Shown here one piece after another: positions 5,888-7,799 of a DNA stretch of 7,799 nucleotides (its first letter is position 1; the number at the start of each line of letters is the position of its first letter). A model generated the notes under the pieces. The model searched no databases, was not told the DNA's origin, and worked only from the letters and a program-made list of their open reading frames with translations. The stretch is from assembly GCA_900769115.1 (NCBI GenBank), contig CAAGFJ010000094.1, positions 1-7,799 of the forward strand, written 5' to 3'. This stretch comes from Lachnospiraceae bacterium (GTDB lineage Bacteria > Bacillota > Clostridia > Lachnospirales > Lachnospiraceae). The position numbers were made by a program, and so were the translations under genes.

Positions 5888-7588
5888 ATGAAGAAGAAAA
5901 TGTTGGCACTTGCATTGTTTCCATTATTAGCAATGGGAGTTTTGATCATGATTTTTATGAACACGATGATTCGCAAACAACTGGTAGAAGATGTGGAGAA
6001 TAATTTGAAGGGCGTGGCTACAGCATATAAGGCAGCTTATGAGCAGAATTCAGGTGATTATATGCAGGCTGATGACGGGCAGATATGGAAAGGTGCCTAT
6101 AACATTTCCCAATCAGAGAATCTGGCAGATTCTATTCGGGAAGAATCGGGAGTGGATGTTATGTTCTGTTATGGGGCAGAGCGGGTTGTAACTTCTATGA
6201 TCGATAAGAATGGTGACCGGATTACAGGATCAGAAGTTGGTGATAATATTGTGAAACAGGTTCTTAAGGATGGCAAAGCAGTATTTACCAGGAATGTGTT
6301 AGTGGATAATAAAGATTATTATGGATATTATCTTCCTGTTTTTCAGAATGACAGCGAAGAGGTTATCGGTATAATCTTTGCCGGGGAGTCTGCAATAGCA
6401 GCGAATGCAACATATAATTCCATTGTAAAGGTAATCTTAGGTCTGATCGTTGTATTGGTTGCCTTGTTTACGGTTACTAGTATTTTGATCTCATATCGCA
6501 TTAGCGAGGGTATTGAAGCGGGAACAAGAGCGGTTAAAGAAGTAGCAGCCGGTAATCTTACAGTAGAAGTGCCGGCAAAGTATTTGCATAAGCAGGATAT
6601 CACAGGGGATTTGTGTAAGGCTGTTGATGGTATGAAGAACGAATTGCGATATATCATTGAAGACATTAATAATCATGCACAGTCTCTGATTAGTTCTGCA
6701 GAGAATTTGGATGGTAATGCACAGAGTACTTTGAATACAGTAGGTAATGTGGATCGTGCAGTCAATGATATTGCAGAAGGAGCTAATTCACAGGCAAAGG
6801 ACGCAATGCGCGCAACAGAGAATGTGGCATTGATGGGAGATATGTTAGCATCAACCAGTGAAGAGGTAGAACGCTTGAATGATAATGCGGCAATTATGAG
6901 ACAGGCAAGCGTGCAGGCTACAGAATCGTTGGCACAGCTTAAGCAGATCAATGATGAGGTAATGCAGTCCATTCATCAGATTAATGAGCAGACACATCGG
7001 ACCAATGAGTCTTCCCAGAGAATTAAGGAAGCAACTAATATCATCAGTAATATTTCTGAAGAAACGAGTCTGTTATCCTTGAATGCATCTATTGAGGCAG
7101 CAAGAGCAGGTGAACAGGGACGTGGATTTGCGGTTGTTGCCAATGAGATCCAGCATTTGGCAGAGCAGACAGGGGAGTCTACGGAATCCATTGCAAGTAT
7201 GGTGAATGAATTGATCAATGATTCTGATCAGGCAGTAGATACAATGGAAAAGGTACGGGAGATTATTGTTGAACAAAGCAGACATGTGGAACAGACAGAA
7301 TCTATTGTTCAGAAAGTGATTGAGGGAATTGAAACATCTATCCACTCTATTACATCCATTGGGGAAAAGAGTACCCGTCTGAACGCTGCTAAAGAAGAGA
7401 TTATAGATGTGGTTGAGAATTTATCTGCGATTGCAGAGGAGAATGCAGCCAATACAGAAGAAACTTCTGCTGCAACAACGGAAGTGGCAGAAAGCTTCAA
7501 TGGGGTAACGGCATCTGCTGATGAACTTAAGAAGGTTGCGTATGGTATTGCAGAGACGATGGGAACATTCCGTCTCGACGATGCATAA
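5888..7588 (+). CDS. Methyl-accepting chemotaxis protein with extracellular Cache-like sensor
   Basis: This is a 566-residue transmembrane chemoreceptor that would control CheA/CheW and so flagellar rotation. A first membrane helix (5-27) follows the basic MKKK start. Residues 28-176 form the external sensor, and its later part (VMFCYGAERVVTSMIDKNGD through YYGYYLPVFQN to VIGIIFAGE, 91-167) looks like a single Cache domain. The second membrane helix is 178-203, followed by a HAMP domain (about 204-256, with AAGNLTVEVP at 220-229) and a long helical signalling domain. The conserved hairpin tip is at about 388-428: SEETSLLSLNASIEAARAGE, then GRGFAVVANEIQHLAEQT. E-E/Q-rich methylation segments flank it, for example around 520-531. 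There is no C-terminal CheR-tethering pentapeptide; it ends in FRLDDA. The gene is divergent from the BMP lipoprotein gene. The ligand is unknown. The gene ends 6 bases before the right copy of the long repeat. Confidence 0.95.
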   Translation: MKKKMLALALFPLLAMGVLIMIFMNTMIRKQLVEDVENNLKGVATAYKAAYEQNSGDYMQADDGQIWKGAYNISQSENLADSIREESGVDVMFCYGAERVVTSMIDKNGDRITGSEVGDNIVKQVLKDGKAVFTRNVLVDNKDYYGYYLPVFQNDSEEVIGIIFAGESAIAANATYNSIVKVILGLIVVLVALFTVTSILISYRISEGIEAGTRAVKEVAAGNLTVEVPAKYLHKQDITGDLCKAVDGMKNELRYIIEDINNHAQSLISSAENLDGNAQSTLNTVGNVDRAVNDIAEGANSQAKDAMRATENVALMGDMLASTSEEVERLNDNAAIMRQASVQATESLAQLKQINDEVMQSIHQINEQTHRTNESSQRIKEATNIISNISEETSLLSLNASIEAARAGEQGRGFAVVANEIQHLAEQTGESTESIASMVNELINDSDQAVDTMEKVREIIVEQSRHVEQTESIVQKVIEGIETSIHSITSIGEKSTRLNAAKEEIIDVVENLSAIAEENAANTEETSAATTEVAESFNGVTASADELKKVAYGIAETMGTFRLDDA

Positions 7589-7594
7589 AACATG

Positions 7595-7767
7595 ACACTC
7601 TTGCACAGCGTAAGTGGGGACGGACGCGCGAAACATCTAGGTTATGAATCGGTTGTTTGGGATATAACATATCAACGCAGGCACGCTCTCGCTACTCATC
7701 ACTCGCAGCGGTACTAGGCTCGAAAACACCTCGCCGAGTACCGGCGGTTCTGAAGTACCTGCTTATG
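7595..7767 (-). repeat. Right copy of the long inverted repeat
   Basis: This is the reverse complement of 1-172, with position 1 corresponding to 7767. The outer 90 bases (7678-7767) are identical to the left copy. It starts 6 bases after the chemoreceptor stop codon, with ACACTC matching the complement of the left GAGTGT. The same hairpins form: GGTACT (7710-7715) with AGTACC (7737-7742), and GCAGGCAC (7677-7684) with GTACCTGC (7755-7762). No open reading frame of note and no obvious terminator T-run is present, so this is the only content of the 211 bases after the chemoreceptor gene. Confidence 0.93.
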
Positions 7768-7793
7768 ATAGATGTTATATCCTTGCAACCGAT
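7648..7793. repeat. Large palindrome: paired outer arms around the right repeat core
   Basis: ATCGGTTG (7648-7655) is the exact complement of CAACCGAT (7786-7793), and GGATATAACAT (7660-7670) is the exact complement of ATGTTATATCC (7772-7782). The short unpaired stretches between the two stems are TTTG and TTG. An AAAC (7631-7634) may pair with GTTT (7794-7797) beyond a 13-base insertion. The unit is therefore itself an imperfect inverted repeat of about 170 bp or more, cut by the window edge at 7799. The left copy has only its inner arm in view (98-120). Confidence 0.8.
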
Positions 7794-7799
7794 GTTTAC

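Noticed and set aside
7595..7767. Insertion-sequence ends of a composite transposon
   Set aside because: No transposase or transposase remnant was found in either copy or between them, and no target duplication can be seen because the outer ends lie at or beyond the window edges.

Overview
The window looks like chromosomal DNA from an anaerobic, probably motile Firmicute of the Lachnospiraceae type. The grounds are an [FeFe]-hydrogenase maturase (HydF), strong AAGGAGG-type ribosome sites, A+T-rich intergenic DNA with sigma-A-like promoters, a Cache-domain chemoreceptor and an acidic coiled-coil protein. The assignment is by protein character only; no database was searched.

Layout, left to right. 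Bases 1-172 are one copy of a long repeat that ends 1 base before the hydF ribosome site. hydF (186-1376, +) meets a Mn/Fe superoxide dismutase gene (1357-1983, -) tail to tail with a 20-bp overlap. A 194-bp divergent promoter region (1984-2177) separates the dismutase gene from a 559-residue coiled-coil protein of unknown function (2178-3857, +). That gene is followed 1 base later by a YbgC-like hotdog thioesterase (3859-4308, +). A perfect 19-bp-stem hairpin at 4351-4400 ends this operon and, on the other strand, a BMP-family lipoprotein gene (4427-5695, -). The lipoprotein gene is divergent from a chemoreceptor gene (5888-7588, +). The second copy of the long repeat, inverted, begins 6 bases after the chemoreceptor stop and runs to 7767. 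Its outer palindromic arm reaches the window edge.

Functionally, HydF points to hydrogen metabolism, and the dismutase to defence of an oxygen-sensitive cell; its promoter contains a 7-1-7 palindrome that could be a Fur/PerR-class operator. The lipoprotein and chemoreceptor may sense or bind the same class of nutrient, but this rests only on their arrangement.

The most unusual item is the inverted pair of about 172-bp repeats enclosing all six genes. By my alignment the outer 90 bp are identical, and 117 of the outer 120 bp match. Each unit appears to be a larger palindrome that folds into a branched hairpin. The few differences between copies preserve pairing or fall in an internal loop, and three G-U wobble positions all favour the same strand. 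I do not recognise the family. It could be a mobile palindromic element (MITE-like), a structured RNA, or both.
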